Shown here: one piece after another, positions 61,643-64,000 of the stretch
Layout of the letters: every line of letters begins with the position of its first letter
Position numbering within the stretch: position 1 is the first letter of the stretch
Assembly: GCA_044228625.1 (NCBI GenBank)
Contig: JBGAUM010000001.1
Span: 1-64,000, forward strand
Length of the DNA: 64,000 bases
Direction of reading: 5' to 3'
Source of the DNA: UKL13-2 sp044228625
GTDB lineage: Bacteria; Pseudomonadota; Gammaproteobacteria; Burkholderiales; Usitatibacteraceae
Translations under genes and position numbers: made by a program
The notes under the pieces: model-generated
What the model saw: the letters and a program-made list of their open reading frames with translations, nothing else
What the model was told of the DNA's origin: nothing
Database searches by the model: none

Positions 61643-62103
61643 ACAGGCATGGAGCGGAGGCCAAATGCTGCGCCGCCCACAAATAGGAACTCGACGCGAA
61701 CGAGCTGCGGGCCCTGTTCGTCCTTGAACGTGTAGCCCACCGCAGCAACAGTGTCACCGTTCTTGGGTTCTGGAACTTTCCAAGCCTCGATTCGGGTCAT
61801 GGGTGAAAGCTCCAGATGCCATTCTCCGCGGCGTTTGGGCAAGGTTGCGGCCGCTAGAATCCTTGCAGCGTCAACATGGGTCTTTTGTGGGGGCACCATT
61901 CTTCTTGCTAAATCTGGCGGAAGCTTGGTGTCGGTCCCGACAACAACGATGATTTCCGCATGCGGGTTTTGCCATTTGACGGACTTGACCTTTCCTTCCA
62001 GATAAACCGGCCGGGACTCATCAAAACTGGACCATCCATGATGGGCATATGCGGGCGCCGCCAACAAGACGGGTGTGATGCCCAAAAAATGCCGACGCTC
62101 CAT
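61639..62103 (-). CDS. DUF6152 family exported protein
   Basis: A 154-residue exported protein. The signal segment (LGITPVLLAAPAYA) is followed by AHHGWSSFDESRPVYLEGKV, the family hallmark, and KWQNPHAEI. A strong AAGGAGG site lies five bases before ATG 62103. DUF6152 proteins are small periplasmic beta proteins of unknown function, often next to a DUF6644-type membrane protein as here. It is coupled to the NAGPA gene by overlap. Confidence 0.85.
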   Translation of the reverse strand: MERRHFLGITPVLLAAPAYAHHGWSSFDESRPVYLEGKVKSVKWQNPHAEIIVVVGTDTKLPPDLARRMVPPQKTHVDAARILAAATLPKRRGEWHLELSPMTRIEAWKVPEPKNGDTVAAVGYTFKDEQGPQLVRVEFLFVGGAAFGLRSMPV

Positions 62104-62116
62104 GCGGTCCTCCTTA

Positions 62117-62578
62117 TCAAACATATGCAATCCATCGCCCGCAAAAGATAACAAAAATCCAGAGCAGCAGCGAAAGCCCCGCTTGCGCCCGGGTCATCGG
62201 GTGGCACGGATCAAGCTCGCCTCTTGCGTGCAACGCAGCAGCATTGGCGCCCGCAACAAACAGCAGCAGGAGCTTGATGATGAAAAACGGGTTGCTGATG
62301 AAATCGGCGGCGCGTGCCACGAACATCGTCATGCCGGTAAGCAGGGCCATTGCAAAACCGCCAATGGTCCAGGGCAAGACATTGCGCGCCAAGACGCGCG
62401 CATCCATAGTGCGCATCGCGCCAAGAATGCGCATATCGACGATGAGAATCGTGCCGAACACTGTAGCAATGGCCAATAGATGCAGCGATTCAAGGGTGGG
62501 ATAGGCGAAGGCGTTTGACTTAAGCCAGACAATTGCGGGCAGTTTTCCAAGCAAGACAATGGGCGCTTCTGAGGGCAT
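62117..62578 (-). CDS. DUF6644-like integral membrane protein
   Basis: A 153-residue protein with about four hydrophobic helices. The first helix has LHLLAIATVFGTILIVDMRI, a pattern with histidine that resembles membrane proteins found with DUF6152. WTIGGFAMALLTGMTMF and ALLWIF-type helices follow. It may bind heme or metal, but this is speculation. It is 13 bp before the DUF6152 start, so part of the same transcript. Confidence 0.75.
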   Translation of the reverse strand: MPSEAPIVLLGKLPAIVWLKSNAFAYPTLESLHLLAIATVFGTILIVDMRILGAMRTMDARVLARNVLPWTIGGFAMALLTGMTMFVARAADFISNPFFIIKLLLLFVAGANAAALHARGELDPCHPMTRAQAGLSLLLWIFVIFCGRWIAYV

Positions 62579-62660
62579 GTGGGCATTTTACGCGCGCCCC
62601 ACAATGAGACTCTGCACCGCTTGGCCTGTTTGGATGAAAAGACTCAGCTGCCTTTGCCCC

Positions 62661-64000
62661 TTACAAGCGCATTTCGAGACGCAATCCGACGTTGAGGTCC
62701 GTGCGTCCGTTGGTCAACACCGTCTGCTGCTGGTTACCCACAAACAATGTCGTCGTGTTCAGACTGTCTCGCGGCGCGATGTTTGACAGCGATAGCCGCA
62801 ATTTGGTGGCGGTGTCCACGTTCCAGAGCACAAATGCGTCCAGTACACGCTTCGTTGAGAGCCGCTGGAACTGGGACTCCGTTTGGCGCGTTTCGTAGGC
62901 GGGCGTGTACGCAATCGTCCCTCCCACTGAAAGTGGCATACCGCGAATCTTGTAGTCCGCCCCAATGTTTCCGGTCGCGCGCGGTTGGCTGTCGATGCGG
63001 TTGTTCGGGCCAGGCACTGAATTCACCTTCGAGTGGAACACGGAAATATTGGCGCGAACGTTGACGGCTGGCGCATCAGCCACCAATTGGCTCAACTGAA
63101 ACTTGGCATCGAACTCGGCGCCTCGCGTTTTGGCGCGGCCCAGATTCTGTGGGCGGGAGACGAAGCGGGGCGCGCTAGCCCAGGAAACCGACTCCAGCGC
63201 CGTCACATTGCGGATCAGATCTTTGATCCGTCGTTCGAAGAAATTGATGGAGACCACCCCACCCGCCTGAAGAAAAATCTCGTAGGCAACGTCGATGCCG
63301 TTGGCAACTTCAGGCTTCAGGGTTGCATTTCCGGCGCGGTCGGGCGAGACGGAGGTGTTGGGCCCCGGTACCGGATACAGCGTATTCAATGAAGGACGGG
63401 CAACGAGTTGCTGCGTCGAAGGAGCGCGGTAGCTCTGCGTCAAGCTTGCGCGAATCTGGTCCTTTCGAGGGGAATCGAACCGATAAACCATGTGTGCCAA
63501 GGGATTGATGACTCGGCTCACGTTTTTCACCGGATTGCCAGGCAACTGGCTTTTGGTTTCAATGGATTCGGTACGCACCCCAACGTATGAACCCCAATTG
63601 GGGTTCGGGTCCCATTCATCTTGAAGGTAGAAAGCCTTCCGCAACGTCGAGACATCAACTTCGTCGCCAAAGTCTGCCAGCTGGCGCACGCCATTCAGGA
63701 AAATGAGCGATTCGTCAAGGCGCTTCACGGTCTCGATTTCGGCACCGGTCACCAATACGTGCTTGGCATCTCCCCAGTTGTGCGAAAGCTTCGCAACGCC
63801 AGAAAGTGATCGATCCGTGGTATCTGTACGGCTGGATTGCAGCAAACTGCGCAAGCCGGATTCCGAGAATTGTGACTGAACGCCATCGCCCTTCAGCTTG
63901 AATTGGCCGCCAGACAGTCGCAGTTCGTACCGTGAATCCTGGTTGATGCGCTTGTTCAGGTTGGACATGAACCGCATCATGGTGAATTGATTGTTGGACT
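62661..64000 (-). CDS. TonB-dependent receptor, barrel part (5' partial)
   Basis: The frame stays open to the right edge, so the signal peptide and plug are outside the window. The visible part is the beta-barrel: alternating aromatic strands, SYRAPSTQQL, a GIDVAYEIFLQAGGVVSINFF stretch cut by a loop, and TRGAEFDAKFQLSQL. It ends in the C-terminal strand DLNVGLRLEMRL. Ligand unknown. The downstream exported cluster (DUF6644-DUF6152-NAGPA) on the same strand could be co-transcribed, 82 bp apart. Confidence 0.92.
   Translation of the reverse strand, partial: SNNQFTMMRFMSNLNKRINQDSRYELRLSGGQFKLKGDGVQSQFSESGLRSLLQSSRTDTTDRSLSGVAKLSHNWGDAKHVLVTGAEIETVKRLDESLIFLNGVRQLADFGDEVDVSTLRKAFYLQDEWDPNPNWGSYVGVRTESIETKSQLPGNPVKNVSRVINPLAHMVYRFDSPRKDQIRASLTQSYRAPSTQQLVARPSLNTLYPVPGPNTSVSPDRAGNATLKPEVANGIDVAYEIFLQAGGVVSINFFERRIKDLIRNVTALESVSWASAPRFVSRPQNLGRAKTRGAEFDAKFQLSQLVADAPAVNVRANISVFHSKVNSVPGPNNRIDSQPRATGNIGADYKIRGMPLSVGGTIAYTPAYETRQTESQFQRLSTKRVLDAFVLWNVDTATKLRLSLSNIAPRDSLNTTTLFVGNQQQTVLTNGRTDLNVGLRLEMRL

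Overview
The window (about 60% GC, densely coded, no rRNA, tRNA, IS element, prophage or CRISPR seen) looks like a chromosomal segment of a betaproteobacterium. The evidence is the division and cell-wall cluster followed by lpxC, dciA, an M23 peptidase and secA; the secA/argJ/DUF815/Nudix neighbourhood; and an S-adenosylhomocysteine (SAH) riboswitch in front of ahcY, a placement typical of Betaproteobacteria. Genus cannot be settled from sequence reading alone.

Region 1 (1-12.4 kb, + strand): ftsW (5' cut by the window edge), murG, murC, murB, ddl, ftsQ, ftsA, ftsZ, then a glutathione-S-transferase-like gene, a tiny four-cysteine protein, lpxC, a two-helix membrane protein, dciA (opposite strand) and an M23 peptidase. 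The ftsW/murG junction carries a perfect 68-bp tandem duplication that leaves the stop/start coupling intact. Region 2 (12.5-23.4 kb): secA, three accessory genes (methyltransferase, unknown protein, polysaccharide deacetylase), argJ, a DUF815 ATPase, a Nudix-ThiE fusion, yraN, an LpoA-like lipoprotein-type gene and rsmI. Region 3 (23.4-31 kb): two double cyclic-nucleotide-binding (CNB) proteins flanking a secreted M35 metallopeptidase, a VOC protein, DUF924, DUF4188 and an S45 acylase. Region 4 (31-39.6 kb): xerC, DUF484, dapF, a small unknown gene and two LpxL/LpxM-type acyltransferases on the - strand; then metK, ahcY (with riboswitch) and metF on the + strand, which together form the activated methyl cycle.

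Region 5 (39.7-55.5 kb) is the most striking. A 12-gene - strand cluster runs exported cyanophycinase, aotJ-aotQ-aotM-aotO-aotP, an AraC-type regulator (argR of Pseudomonas type), aruC-aruF-aruG-astD-astB. It faces a divergent TonB-dependent receptor. Read as a unit, it could capture, hydrolyse, import and catabolise arginine-rich polymer (cyanophycin) through the arginine succinyltransferase pathway. The last pathway gene, astE/aruE, is absent here, and AotO belongs to the same superfamily.

Region 6 (55.5-64 kb): a DUF455 ferritin-like protein, a membrane PAS-GGDEF-EAL protein, a third double-CNB paralogue, a small exported protein, a phosphodiester glycosidase (NAGPA) protein, DUF6152, a DUF6644-like membrane protein and a TonB-dependent receptor cut by the right edge.
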